Positions 1 to 7,529 of a stretch of DNA of 64,000 bases are shown piece by piece. The notes under the pieces are model-generated. The model worked only from the letters and a program-made list of their open reading frames with translations. It had not been told where the DNA came from and searched no databases. The position numbers and the translations under genes are program-made. Within the stretch, counting starts at the first letter, position 1. Every line of letters begins with the position of its first letter. Source of the stretch: Paracoccus aurantiacus (GTDB lineage Bacteria; Pseudomonadota; Alphaproteobacteria; Rhodobacterales; Rhodobacteraceae); NCBI RefSeq assembly GCF_007993065.1, contig NZ_VOPL01000004.1, forward strand, positions 1 to 64,000. Reading direction: 5' to 3'.

Positions 1-139
1 AATGGTGATGCCGGGCGACAACCTGAAGTTCGAGGTCGAGCTGATCGCCCCGATCGCGATGGAAGAAAAACTGCGCTTCGCCATCCGCGAAGGCGGCCGC
101 ACCGTCGGCGCCGGCGTGGTCTCGAAAATCATCGAGTGA
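1..139 (+). CDS. tuf: elongation factor Tu, C-terminal 45 residues (5' truncated by window edge)
   Basis: Only the last part of the gene is present, ending in TGA at 137-139. The reading [17 protein letters not shown] followed by [12 protein letters not shown] is the closing beta-barrel (domain 3) of EF-Tu, the GTPase that brings aminoacyl-tRNA to the ribosome. A strong intrinsic terminator follows at 188-216. In Rhodobacteraceae a tuf copy commonly sits near the tRNA-Trp/secE/nusG cluster, which fits the genes downstream here. Confidence 0.95.
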   Translation, partial: MVMPGDNLKFEVELIAPIAMEEKLRFAIREGGRTVGAGVVSKIIE

Positions 140-187
140 TGATTGCGTAGGCTGCGTGTTCACACGCACCGTGCTGGAAAACAGAAG

Positions 188-216
188 GCCCGTCCCGAAA
201 GGGGCGGGCTTTTTTC
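188..216 (+). terminator. intrinsic terminator after tuf
   Basis: Nine-pair stem GCCCGTCCC (188-196) with GGGGCGGGC (201-209), one G-U pair, a GAAA tetraloop and a T-run from 210. It lies 49 nt after the tuf stop codon. Confidence 0.9.
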
Positions 217-264
217 TTTGGTGGCAACTACCCAGCTTCGGCGGCAACCAGCGCATCTGCTTGA

Positions 265-287
265 CTGCTGACGCATTCTGTCAGCAG
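265..287. promoter_or_regulatory. perfect 8-bp inverted repeat upstream of the VOC/GFA pair
   Basis: CTGCTGAC (265-272) and GTCAGCAG (280-287) are exact reverse complements around a 7-nt spacer. A TTGACT hexamer overlaps the left edge at 261-266. It ends 47 nt before the VOC start codon. No T-run follows, so an operator is a better guess than a terminator. The function is inferred from position only. Confidence 0.4.
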
Positions 288-334
288 GGCGCGGCAATAA
301 TCGGCCGTGAAACGCGAAAAGGGGAGTATTTCGG

Positions 335-727
335 ATGATCGATCACGTCGGACTGGCCGTATCGGACCTTGGCCAATCGCGAAGCTTCTACGAAGCCGCG
401 CTGAAACCGCTTGGCTACGAGGTATTGATGGAGGTGACCGAGGAAATGACGGGCGGTCATGGCGCGCATCTGGGCATGGGCCGCGACGGGGTTCACAGTT
501 TCTGGATCGGAACCCATCAGGCCGCGTCGAAAGGTGTACATCTCGCTTTTTCCTCGCCCGACCGCGCGAGTGTGGACGCGTTCTATGATGCGGCAATAGC
601 TGCGGGTGGCAAGGACAACGGCGCGCCGGGGCTGCGACCTGAATATCACCCGAACTATTACGGGGCGTTCGTCATCGACCCGGAGGGCAACAATATTGAA
701 GCCGTTTGCCACAAGGGGGATGCATGA
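335..727 (+). CDS. VOC-family (glyoxalase/bleomycin-resistance-like) protein
   Basis: 130 residues, one vicinal-oxygen-chelate domain: the N-terminal strand IDHVGLAVSDL carries the usual His, and the C-terminal strand FVIDPEGNNIEAVCH carries the usual Glu-bearing metal-ligand segment. The family includes glyoxalases, dioxygenases and resistance proteins, and the substrate cannot be read from sequence. GGGGAG lies about 10 nt before the ATG. The gene is translationally coupled to the next one (ATGA overlap at 724-727), so the two are probably expressed together. Cytosolic; no signal peptide. Confidence 0.85.
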   Translation: MIDHVGLAVSDLGQSRSFYEAALKPLGYEVLMEVTEEMTGGHGAHLGMGRDGVHSFWIGTHQAASKGVHLAFSSPDRASVDAFYDAAIAAGGKDNGAPGLRPEYHPNYYGAFVIDPEGNNIEAVCHKGDA

Positions 728-1137
728 AAACCTATCATGGAAGCTGCTTTTGCGGCGGCGTGGCGTTCGAGGCGGACGGCGATCTGGCCGACGGCACCAT
801 GCGCTGCAACTACCGTTTCTGCCGCAAGATGCGCTACTGGGAAATGCGTCTGCCCGATCCCGACGGGCTTCGCCTGCTGCGCGGGCAGGAGCTTATCGCC
901 GAGACGCCACGCTCTGCCGACGACGGGATCGACATGCATCACCGCTTCTGCCGGCGCTGCGGCACGCGACTTTGGACGGAGGGCAATACCGCGGAAATGG
1001 GCGGCAGGTTCATGCAGGTCTGCGTCGCCACGCTTGACGATGCGACCGAGCAGGAACTGATTGCCGCGCCGATCTACGTTGCGAATGGCGCAGATGATGA
1101 CTGGATGAACCCCGCATCCGAGGCGCGGCACCTTTAG
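724..1137 (+). CDS. GFA-family (glutathione-dependent formaldehyde-activating-like) zinc protein, one Cys replaced
   Basis: 137 residues of the GFA/CENP-V fold: C8-x-C10, then C28 and C33, then C76-x2-C79 (RFCRRCGTRLW). In the family the middle motif is normally C-x-C-x2-C. Here it reads CNYRFC, so the second Cys is Tyr30, and the nucleotide reading (tgc aac tac) is unambiguous. One of the two zinc sites may therefore be altered. The start is chosen at 724 because it overlaps the VOC stop codon as ATGA and has AAGGGGG at 712-718. The true substrate is unknown; only a few family members act on glutathione-formaldehyde adducts. Confidence 0.8.
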   Translation: MKTYHGSCFCGGVAFEADGDLADGTMRCNYRFCRKMRYWEMRLPDPDGLRLLRGQELIAETPRSADDGIDMHHRFCRRCGTRLWTEGNTAEMGGRFMQVCVATLDDATEQELIAAPIYVANGADDDWMNPASEARHL

Positions 1138-1161
1138 CGGCGACGCCGCCGCTGTCATCAA

Positions 1162-1195
1162 GGCCGCGGCAAGGACGCCGCGGCCTGTTCGTTTT
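1162..1195. terminator. intrinsic terminator between convergent GFA and DUF892 genes
   Basis: Perfect 9-bp stem GGCCGCGGC (1162-1170) with GCCGCGGCC (1177-1185) and a 6-nt loop, followed on the + strand by TGTTCGTTTTT. It sits 24 nt after the GFA stop codon and just beyond the 3' end of the opposite gene. Confidence 0.8.
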
Positions 1196-1206
1196 TATCA
1201 GTGTGA

Positions 1207-1701
1207 TCAAACGGCGGCCTTATTGACCCCGCCCTCAGCAATTTTGGTCATGTGACGATCACCTTCCCAGGTGTTGTCCAGGCATTCCTGCAATTTGGCC
1301 GCATCGCCATCCAGTCCCAGACGGTTGGCGAAGGTCCGCACGCAGCCATAGCCGGCAATCGCGTAGTGGGCCATGCGCTGATACTGGGTGATGATGCCGG
1401 CATCCTGCGCATCCTCATCCGCGTAATCCGTTTCCAATGCGTGCTTGCGCGCCTCTGTCACCAGACCCTCCATCCCTTTGCAATGCTCTCCCGTCGGATC
1501 GACGCCATGCTCGTTGCAGAGCGCGGCCAGCACCTCCATCCCTTCGGCGATGCCCTGGTTGCCCGCAATCAGTGCTTTCGACAGGGCTTCGGACTTGGCG
1601 GCGCTGCCCATTTCCGCGACGATCGGCTGCGATTGCTTGCAGGCAGAATAAAGATCGCGAAGCTGGTCGAGATAAAGGTCCTTGAGATTCTTGATGGCCA
1701 T
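1207..1701 (-). CDS. DUF892 (YciE/YciF-type) ferritin-like protein
   Basis: 164 residues beginning MAIKNLKDLYLDQLRDLYSA, the typical opening of the DUF892 ferritin-like four-helix family. Family members are linked to stress responses and may bind a di-metal centre; an enzymatic role is not established. The start at 1701 is chosen over longer in-frame extension because AGAGGAGG stands just upstream on the minus strand (complement of 1708-1715) and the family begins at this Met. Four Cys occur (in SACKQ, ALCNE, EHCKG, YGCVR). An EcfG-type promoter signature lies 63-88 nt upstream, matching a general stress role. Confidence 0.85.
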   Translation of the reverse strand: MAIKNLKDLYLDQLRDLYSACKQSQPIVAEMGSAAKSEALSKALIAGNQGIAEGMEVLAALCNEHGVDPTGEHCKGMEGLVTEARKHALETDYADEDAQDAGIITQYQRMAHYAIAGYGCVRTFANRLGLDGDAAKLQECLDNTWEGDRHMTKIAEGGVNKAAV

Positions 1702-1763
1702 GATGTGCCTCCTCTGGCTGGGCGTGGTTTCCGGCCGACCGCTGTGGGTCGGATCGGTCGGCC

Positions 1764-1789
1764 AACGTGGCTGGCAGCGGGGCCGTTCC
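1764..1789 (-). promoter_or_regulatory. EcfG (general stress sigma) promoter for the DUF892 gene
   Basis: Read on the minus strand this is GGAAC (1789-1785), a 17-nt spacer, then CGTT (1767-1764). That equals the published alphaproteobacterial EcfG consensus GGAAC-N16/17-CGTT. The inferred 5' UTR is about 50 nt and contains the GGAGG ribosome site. DUF892-type genes are frequent members of general stress regulons, which supports the call. Confidence 0.65.
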
Positions 1790-1904
1790 CGTCTTCTTGC
1801 AAAGATCAATCCAACTGAAGACAGGGGCGCAGGCTTGACTCGGTCCCCGCCATGCGGCACGCCGCGTGTCCAGCCCGCCATCTGGCCGGCTTCCACGAGG
1901 TTAT

Positions 1905-3773
1905 ATGATGTTTCGCTGGTTCGAAGGCCGGCTTGATCCTTATCCGCTGGATCGGCCCAGGATGCCGCCCCGGACGTTCTGGGGATTTCTGCTATTCTAT
2001 TCGCGCGGTGCGCTGCCATGGCTGCTGGTCATGGCCATCGGCTCTGGCGTGATCGCGCTGATCGAGGTGTCGCTGTTCGGTTATCTCGGCGATCTCGTGA
2101 ACCGGCTGTCCGATACCCCGCGCGCGCATTTCTGGTCCGTCGAAGGCCGCAGGCTGGCGGCGATGGGGCTTTTGCTGCTGATCGTGCTGCCGCTTCTGAA
2201 TGCGCTGACCAGCATGATCATGCACCAGACACTTCTCGGCAATTTCCCGCAGCGCATTCGCTGGCAGGCGCATCGCTATCTGCTGCGCCAGTCCGTCGGA
2301 TACTTTCAGGACGAATTCGCGGGACGGATCGCGCAGCGGCTGATGCAGACGGCGCTCGCGGTGCGCGAAGTGGCCATGAAAATCATGGATGTCGCTGTTT
2401 ATGTGCTGGTCTATTTCCTGGGCGCGGTTCTGCTTGCGGCCAGTCAGGATTGGCGTCTTGGTCTTCCGTTCGCGCTGTGGGGCGCGGGTTTCGGCGTGCT
2501 GCTGTGGTACATCGTTCCCCGGCTGGGGCGGGTCGCGCAGGAACAGGCCGATGCACGCAGCACGATGACGGGGCAGGTGGTTGACAGCTATACCAACATC
2601 GCCACGGTCAAGCTCTTCTCGCATTCTGACCGCGAGGAAGCGTGGGTTCATCGTGGGATGGATGGCTTTCTGCAGACAGTCTATCGCCAGATGCGGCTGG
2701 CAGCGACTCAGGACATCCTGCTGACCGCGATGAACGTGCTGCTGGTGGCATCGGTCACGGTGCTGGGATTGGTCTTGTGGACTGACGAACGGGTCAATGT
2801 CGGTGCGGTCGCGGTGGCCATTCCGCTGGCGATGCGGCTGAACAACATGTCGCACTGGATCATGTGGGAATTCGCCGCGCTGTTCGAAAATGTCGGCACG
2901 GTGCGCGACGGGATCTCGTCGCTGGCGATGCCGCGCATGGTCGAAGACAAGCGCGACGCACGCGCGCTGTCGCCCGGTCCGGGGGCCGTATCCTTCGACC
3001 ACGTCACCTTCCGCTATGGTGCAGAGGAGGCAGAGCGTCCCCTTGCCGTTCTGGACAATCTCAGCCTGAATATCGCGCCCGGTGAAAGGGTCGGGCTGAT
3101 CGGTCGTTCCGGGGCTGGCAAATCGACGTTGGTCAACCTGCTGCTGCGCTTTCACGATCTGGAAAGCGGTCGGATCATGATCGACGGGCAGGACGTGGCC
3201 GATCTTACACAGGAAAGCCTGCGCGCGGCGATCGGCGTGGTGACGCAGGACAGCAGTCTGCTGCACCGCTCTGTGCGCGAGAATATCGCCTATGGGCGGC
3301 CCGACGCGACCGAGGCAGAGATCGTCGAGGCCGCGCGCATGGCCGAGGCGCAAGACTTCATTCCCGGCCTGTCTGACAGCAAAGGGCGGCACGGGCTGGA
3401 TGCACATGTCGGCGAACGTGGGGTGAAACTGTCGGGCGGTCAGCGTCAGCGGATAGCGATTGCGCGCGTCGCCCTGAAAGACGCGCCGATTCTGGTTCTG
3501 GACGAGGCGACATCGGCACTGGATAGCGAGGCAGAGGCCGCAATCCAGTCGCGGCTTGACGTGCTCATGGAAGGGAAAACGGTTATCGCGATCGCGCATC
3601 GGCTTTCGACCATTGCCGCGATGGACCGCCTGGTCGTCATGGATCGCGGTCGCATTGTCGAGCAGGGGACCCACGCGGAATTGCTGGCGCAGGACGGAAT
3701 CTATGCGCGGCTCTGGGCGCGGCAATCGGGCGGCTTCCTTCTGGCCGATGACGACGCCGCTATTGCAGAGTGA
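1905..3773 (+). CDS. ABC exporter half-transporter (MsbA-type, fused membrane and ATPase domains)
   Basis: 622 residues. An N-terminal six-helix exporter membrane domain (about residues 20-330) is followed by a nucleotide-binding domain with Walker A GRSGAGKS (400-407), signature LSGGQRQR (509-516) and Walker B ILVLDEATSALD (529-540). It should form a homodimer or pair with another half and pump a hydrophobic substrate (lipid or drug) out across the inner membrane; the substrate cannot be told. Start 1905 is preferred over upstream codons because ACGAGG lies 4 nt before it and the family begins MFRWFE..LDPYP. It stands alone, without a partner gene. Confidence 0.9.
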   Translation: MMFRWFEGRLDPYPLDRPRMPPRTFWGFLLFYSRGALPWLLVMAIGSGVIALIEVSLFGYLGDLVNRLSDTPRAHFWSVEGRRLAAMGLLLLIVLPLLNALTSMIMHQTLLGNFPQRIRWQAHRYLLRQSVGYFQDEFAGRIAQRLMQTALAVREVAMKIMDVAVYVLVYFLGAVLLAASQDWRLGLPFALWGAGFGVLLWYIVPRLGRVAQEQADARSTMTGQVVDSYTNIATVKLFSHSDREEAWVHRGMDGFLQTVYRQMRLAATQDILLTAMNVLLVASVTVLGLVLWTDERVNVGAVAVAIPLAMRLNNMSHWIMWEFAALFENVGTVRDGISSLAMPRMVEDKRDARALSPGPGAVSFDHVTFRYGAEEAERPLAVLDNLSLNIAPGERVGLIGRSGAGKSTLVNLLLRFHDLESGRIMIDGQDVADLTQESLRAAIGVVTQDSSLLHRSVRENIAYGRPDATEAEIVEAARMAEAQDFIPGLSDSKGRHGLDAHVGERGVKLSGGQRQRIAIARVALKDAPILVLDEATSALDSEAEAAIQSRLDVLMEGKTVIAIAHRLSTIAAMDRLVVMDRGRIVEQGTHAELLAQDGIYARLWARQSGGFLLADDDAAIAE

Positions 3774-3862
3774 TGCGGACCCGCCTGCCCGGTTCACGGA
3801 TGGGGCAGGCGTGGCGCGGCATTTGCTTGCCGATATCTGGCGCGAAGCGCGACAGTTCCCCC

Positions 3863-3891
3863 TTGCGCCCTGATGCGTTCCGCACTAATCA
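3863..3891 (+). promoter_or_regulatory. candidate tRNA-Trp promoter
   Basis: TTGCGC (3863-3868), 17-nt spacer, TAATCA (3886-3891), with the tRNA starting 12 nt later. The tRNA-Val gene at 20733 has the same TTGCGC hexamer with the same 17-nt spacing, which makes both calls more credible. Confidence 0.45.
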
Positions 3892-3903
3892 GGCGCGCGG
3901 CTT

Positions 3904-3979
3904 AGGGGTTTAGCTCAGTTGGTAGAGCATCGGTCTCCAAAACCGAGGGTCGTGGGTTCGAGTCCCCCAACCCCTGCCA
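3904..3979 (+). tRNA. trnW: tRNA-Trp (anticodon CCA), 3' CCA encoded
   Basis: Acceptor AGGGGTT (3904-3910) pairs exactly with AACCCCT (3969-3975). Anticodon stem TCGGT/ACCGA encloses loop CTCCAAA with CCA at 3937-3939. The T arm GTGGG-TTCGAGT-CCCCC is intact; the discriminator is G3976 and CCA is encoded at 3977-3979. Position just before secE-nusG is usual in proteobacteria. Confidence 0.97.
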
Positions 3980-4030
3980 GTCGCATATGAAGTTGACCCG
4001 ACCTGACCGGCTGCCTACTTCTGATCCCTC

Positions 4031-4966
4031 ATGTCCATCCGCATCCATATCGGCGCTCACAAGACCGCCACGACCGAGTTGCAGCGCGCATTGCTTCAGA
4101 CCACCAAACGTCTGGCGCGCGGCGGTATGGGGTTTCTCGGGCCTGAAACGCTTCGCGGGGAAGGCTTTCCGTTTCATCTGGCGCTGCGCAGCACGCAGCC
4201 GGCGTTGGCCGAGAAAGTTGCGGGTCTGTTCGACGACAGGCTGGCGCAGTTTCGCAATCTGCTGATCTCGGAAGAAAACATCCTTGGCACAACCGCGCGC
4301 ACCAGTGTGATTGGGCGGCATGGACAGCTTTATCCCGGCGCCGAACGTCTGTCGTCGCGCGCGTTTTCGTTGCTGCGCGGGCGGGATGTGGTTCTGTTTC
4401 TGGCCGTGCGCGACCCCGCGGATTTCGTGACCTCTGCCTATAGCCAGCAATTGCGCCGCCCGCTGCCGCTTCATCACGATGTTTACCTTCGCGACTTCAG
4501 CCTGCCGGCGATAAGCTGGACCGACCTCGCGCGGCGACTGCTGAACCAGCCGCAGGTGCAGAAGATCATCTGCTGGCAATACGAGGATTATGCCGTTCTG
4601 CGACCGCGAATCCTGACCGAGATGGTCGGCAGGCGGGCAGCGGCGCGGGTTCCGCCGTCGCGCGTGGTGAACAGCGGCATTTCTGCGGCGGCCTATGATG
4701 CCTTCGTGGCAGAGGCGTTGACGGACGATGAAACGCCGACGCAGACCCTGCTTCGCGATGCGTGCCGCAGATTTCCGAAATCGCCGGGTGAGCCGTCCTT
4801 CCGCATCCTGTCATCGCGGGTGCATGACGAAAGCCGTGCGCAATATGCGCAGGATCTGGATAGTCTCGCCGGGCTGGACCGCGTGCGGTTGCTGCGTCCG
4901 CAACCCGGTGATGGCGCGCCTTCGCCCGATGCCGCCGATCCTGATGGCAGCCCCGTCGCAAGATGA
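4031..4966 (+). CDS. sulfotransferase-like P-loop protein, substrate unknown
   Basis: 311 residues. The N-terminus IHIGAHKTATTELQ matches the PAPS-binding 5'-phosphosulfate loop of sulfotransferases (usual form HIGxHKTGTT), and VLFLAVRDPADFVTSAY (about residues 120-136) resembles the 3'-phosphate-binding motif with Arg and Ser. No signal peptide or membrane segment. The Arg/Pro/Asp-rich tail is of low complexity. It sits between tRNA-Trp and secE, where no sulfotransferase is expected, and probably has its own transcription unit or reads into secE (77 nt gap). It could equally be a related nucleotide-binding protein without sulfotransferase activity. Confidence 0.65.
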   Translation: MSIRIHIGAHKTATTELQRALLQTTKRLARGGMGFLGPETLRGEGFPFHLALRSTQPALAEKVAGLFDDRLAQFRNLLISEENILGTTARTSVIGRHGQLYPGAERLSSRAFSLLRGRDVVLFLAVRDPADFVTSAYSQQLRRPLPLHHDVYLRDFSLPAISWTDLARRLLNQPQVQKIICWQYEDYAVLRPRILTEMVGRRAAARVPPSRVVNSGISAAAYDAFVAEALTDDETPTQTLLRDACRRFPKSPGEPSFRILSSRVHDESRAQYAQDLDSLAGLDRVRLLRPQPGDGAPSPDAADPDGSPVAR

Positions 4967-5043
4967 ACCTGCGCCAGATCAGGCAAAGCTTGAAACCCTT
5001 CGCGGTTCGGTCTATCTGACCGGCTGCAACACCGAGGAACATC

Positions 5044-5235
5044 ATGGCCAATCCCGTCCAGTTCATTTCGCAGGTCCGCGCCGAAGCCGCCAAGATCACT
5101 TGGCCGACCCGGCGCGAAGTGGTCACGACCACCATCATGGTCCTGATAATGGCGACCTTGGCCGCGATCTTCTTCTTTCTCGTGGATCTTGGCATCCGCA
5201 CCGGGCTGGCAGCGCTTCTTGGCGCGGTAAGCTGA
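5044..5235 (+). CDS. secE: preprotein translocase subunit SecE
   Basis: 63 residues, the short single-span form of SecE common in alphaproteobacteria. The amphipathic segment QVRAEAAKITWPTRREVVTTT (about residues 10-30) contains the conserved KxxWPTR motif, followed by one transmembrane helix (about 31-52). It clamps SecY in the SecYEG channel of the inner membrane. GAGGAA precedes the ATG by a few bases. nusG follows as in most bacteria, but here with a 157-nt gap that contains a hairpin/T-run element. Confidence 0.95.
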   Translation: MANPVQFISQVRAEAAKITWPTRREVVTTTIMVLIMATLAAIFFFLVDLGIRTGLAALLGAVS

Positions 5236-5280
5236 CGGGGTTGCATTTGGGTATGGGCGGCTGTATGCCCGCCCGACCTG

Positions 5281-5330
5281 CCTGAAAGTCGGCGTGCACG
5301 ATTCGCTGCGCGCCGGTTTGTTTTTTCAGG
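5281..5330 (+). terminator. hairpin plus T-run between secE and nusG (possible attenuator)
   Basis: CGGCGTGC (5290-5297) pairs with GCGCGCCG (5308-5315), one G-U, followed by GTTTGTTTTTT. An outer arm CCTGAAA (5281-5287) also matches TTTCAGG (5324-5330) exactly, so the T-run can be either free (terminator form) or sequestered. It ends 62 nt before the nusG start. Confidence 0.6.
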
Positions 5331-5392
5331 CTTCAATGGAATATGACCGGACGGGTTGCCGTTCGTGTGACGAAGCTGGGGTCGATCGAGAT

Positions 5393-5932
5393 ATGGCAAA
5401 GCGTTGGTATTCGGTCAGCGTCCTGTCGAACTTTGAAAAGAAGGTCGCAGAAGCGATCCGTCAGGCCGTGACTGAAAAATCCCTGGACGATCAGATCGAC
5501 GAGGTTCTGGTCCCGACCGAGGAAGTGATCGAGATCAGGCGCGGCAAGAAGGTGACATCCGAACGCCGCTTCATGCCGGGCTATGTCCTGGTCCATATGG
5601 AACTGAATGACCGGACCCATCACCTCGTTAACTCAATTAACCGCGTGACCGGGTTTCTTGGCGCGCAGGGCCGTCCGTCGCCCATGCGCGACGAGGAAGT
5701 GAACCTCATCCTGCATCGCACCGGCGAGGGCGGGGCAGAGGCTGCGCCGCGCAACCTGATCCGCTTCGATGTCGGTGAAACCGTTAACGTGACCGATGGC
5801 CCGTTCGAAGGCTTTTCGGGCACCGTGGAAGAAGTCGACGACGCTGCCAGCCGGATCAAGGTCACGGTGTCTATCTTTGGCCGGCCGACGCCGGTCGAAC
5901 TGGAATTCACGCAGGTCGCCAAGACCGCGTGA
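5393..5932 (+). CDS. nusG: transcription termination/antitermination factor NusG
   Basis: 179 residues: N-terminal NGN domain (WYSVSVLSNFEKKVAEAI at the start, RRFMPGYVLVHMEL near residue 60) and a C-terminal KOW domain (GETVNVTDGPFEGFSGTVEEVD, about 125-146). It binds RNA polymerase, suppresses pausing and links to Rho or ribosomal S10. The start at 5393 (MAKRWYS) is chosen from the family N-terminus; the ribosome site is weak (CGAG). In-frame extension upstream to a GTG at 5294 would begin inside the hairpin and is not conserved. The ribosomal protein genes follow. Confidence 0.95.
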   Translation: MAKRWYSVSVLSNFEKKVAEAIRQAVTEKSLDDQIDEVLVPTEEVIEIRRGKKVTSERRFMPGYVLVHMELNDRTHHLVNSINRVTGFLGAQGRPSPMRDEEVNLILHRTGEGGAEAAPRNLIRFDVGETVNVTDGPFEGFSGTVEEVDDAASRIKVTVSIFGRPTPVELEFTQVAKTA

Positions 5933-6018
5933 TGTGTGTGCGGGAGGCGAAAGCCGGACCGCTAAATCGGCCTGATCGCCCAATCATGGGCAGGGCATGA
6001 TGAAAAGGAGAAGGCCAG

Positions 6019-6471
6019 ATGGCCAAGAAAGTTGTCGGCAGCCTAAAGCTGCAAATCAAGGCGGGTGAAGCCAACCCGTCCCCGCCCGTCGGCCCCGCAC
6101 TGGGTCAGCGCGGCATCAACATCATGGAATTCTGCAAGGCGTTCAACGCCAAGACGCAGGAAATGCAGAAGGGTTCGCCCGTCCCGGTGGTCATCACCTA
6201 CTATCAGGACAAGTCGTTCACCTTCGAAACCAAGACGCCGCCCGCCTCTTATCTGCTGAAGCAGGCCGCTGGGCTGAAGCCGCAGGGCAAGCGCAACCGC
6301 GCGAAGGGTTCGGAAAAGCCGGGTCGTTCGACCGCTGGCTCGGTCACCACCAAGCAGGTGCGTGAAATCGCCGAAGCGAAGATGAAAGACCTGTCCGCGA
6401 ACAGCGTCGAAGAAGCGATGAAGATCATCGCTGGTTCGGCCCGTTCGATCGGCATCGAGGTGAAGGGCTAA
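6019..6471 (+). CDS. rplK: 50S ribosomal protein L11
   Basis: 150 residues. The N-terminal [27 protein letters not shown] and the C-terminal rRNA-binding domain ([28 protein letters not shown]) are characteristic. L11 forms the GTPase-associated stalk base with 23S rRNA. It carries the basic insertion around residues 90-105 ([14 protein letters not shown]) seen in alphaproteobacterial L11, explaining the length over the 142 residues in E. coli. A strong ribosome site, GGAGAAGG, precedes the ATG. First gene of the rplKA pair; the rplA start lies 5 nt after its stop. Confidence 0.97.
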   Translation: MAKKVVGSLKLQIKAGEANPSPPVGPALGQRGINIMEFCKAFNAKTQEMQKGSPVPVVITYYQDKSFTFETKTPPASYLLKQAAGLKPQGKRNRAKGSEKPGRSTAGSVTTKQVREIAEAKMKDLSANSVEEAMKIIAGSARSIGIEVKG

Positions 6472-6475
6472 GAGC

Positions 6476-7177
6476 ATGGCAAAGATCGCTAAGAAAAAAG
6501 CCGCCGCCCGCGCTGCCTTCGAAGGCAAGTCGAACATGACCGTCGCTGACGCCGTCAAGCTGGTAAAGGACTCTGCCTCGGCAAAGTTCGACGAAACCAT
6601 CGAGATCGCGATGAATCTGGGCGTTGACCCGCGCCACGCGGACCAGATGGTCCGCGGTGTCGTGCAACTGCCTGCCGGTACCGGCAAGGACGTTCGCGTT
6701 GCCGTGTTCGCGCGTGGCCCCAAGGCTGACGAAGCCAAGGAAGCCGGTGCGGAAGTCGTCGGCGCCGAGGATTTGGTGGAATCGATTCAGGGCGGCAAGA
6801 TCGACTTCGATCGCGTTATCGCCACGCCGGACATGATGCCGCTGGTCGGTCGTCTGGGCAAGGTGCTTGGTCCGCGCAACCTGATGCCGAACCCCAAGGT
6901 TGGCACCGTGACCATGGATGTCGCGCAGGCAGTGGCTGCTGCCAAGGGCGGTGAGGTCCAGTTCAAGGCCGAGAAAGCCGGTGTCGTCCATGCGGGTATC
7001 GGCAAGGTCAGCTTCGATGCCGACAAGATCGCGCAGAACGTGCGCGCCTTCGTCGAAGCGGTGAACCGCGCGAAGCCGACCGGCGCCAAGGGCACCTATG
7101 TGAAAAAAGTCTCGATCAGCTCGACCATGGGTCCGGGCGTGTCGATCGACGTCGCTGACGCGGTCGCTGCGCAGTAA
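6476..7177 (+). CDS. rplA: 50S ribosomal protein L1
   Basis: 233 residues. Recognised from [46 protein letters not shown] and the C-terminal [17 protein letters not shown]1 forms the mobile stalk near the E site and in many bacteria represses its own rplKA mRNA. Only four bases separate it from rplK. A strong intrinsic terminator follows at 7202, so rplKA can end before rplJL. Confidence 0.97.
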   Translation: MAKIAKKKAAARAAFEGKSNMTVADAVKLVKDSASAKFDETIEIAMNLGVDPRHADQMVRGVVQLPAGTGKDVRVAVFARGPKADEAKEAGAEVVGAEDLVESIQGGKIDFDRVIATPDMMPLVGRLGKVLGPRNLMPNPKVGTVTMDVAQAVAAAKGGEVQFKAEKAGVVHAGIGKVSFDADKIAQNVRAFVEAVNRAKPTGAKGTYVKKVSISSTMGPGVSIDVADAVAAQ

Positions 7178-7201
7178 TTCCGCGCACCCGTCTGATACAG
7201 A

Positions 7202-7234
7202 CCCCGGCGGCAGGCCCGCCGGGGTTTTCCTTTT
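7202..7234 (+). terminator. intrinsic terminator after rplA
   Basis: Perfect 9-bp stem CCCCGGCGG (7202-7210) with CCGCCGGGG (7216-7224), 5-nt loop, then TTTTCCTTTT. It separates rplKA from rplJL-rpoBC transcripts. Confidence 0.92.
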
Positions 7235-7529
7235 CCGCCACGCGGCGAGGTCGAGGGCGAGGCAGCTGCTTCACCCCCTTGGCAATCATCGCGTCATGGC
7301 CTATATCGGCAACTCGCATCGGGCTGGCGATTCGCTGGCCCTTTGCTTTCGTCCGAGACGGAGGGTGCCGCAAGCGGCTTAATTTCCTTCCCGAGATGGA
7401 AATCGAGACCATTTTTCCGGGGCTCTCCTCGGGTGATCTCGGGTCCATCGTTAACGGACCCGACCTGTGATCTTTCGGGGTCACGGGAAAGTGAGAGCCG
7501 GGGAGAAATCCCCAAACTTGGAGTAAACC
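7235..7529 (+). promoter_or_regulatory. rplJ leader (candidate L10-binding autoregulatory region)
   Basis: A gene-free stretch of about 295 nt between the rplA terminator and the rplJ start. It is rich in hairpins: GGGTCC (7441-7446) with GGACCC (7456-7461), GTGA (7467-7470) with TCAC (7481-7484), and GGGG (7500-7503) with CCCC (7510-7513) just before the ribosome site GGAG at 7520. An L10(L12)4-binding leader is expected here by established knowledge of this operon. I did not verify the kink-turn consensus. The promoter for rplJL presumably lies in its first half. Confidence 0.5.

Noticed and set aside
3902..4579. 225-codon minus-strand frame covering tRNA-Trp and the sulfotransferase-like gene
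   Set aside because: Runs through a tRNA and shows no domain; antisense shadow.
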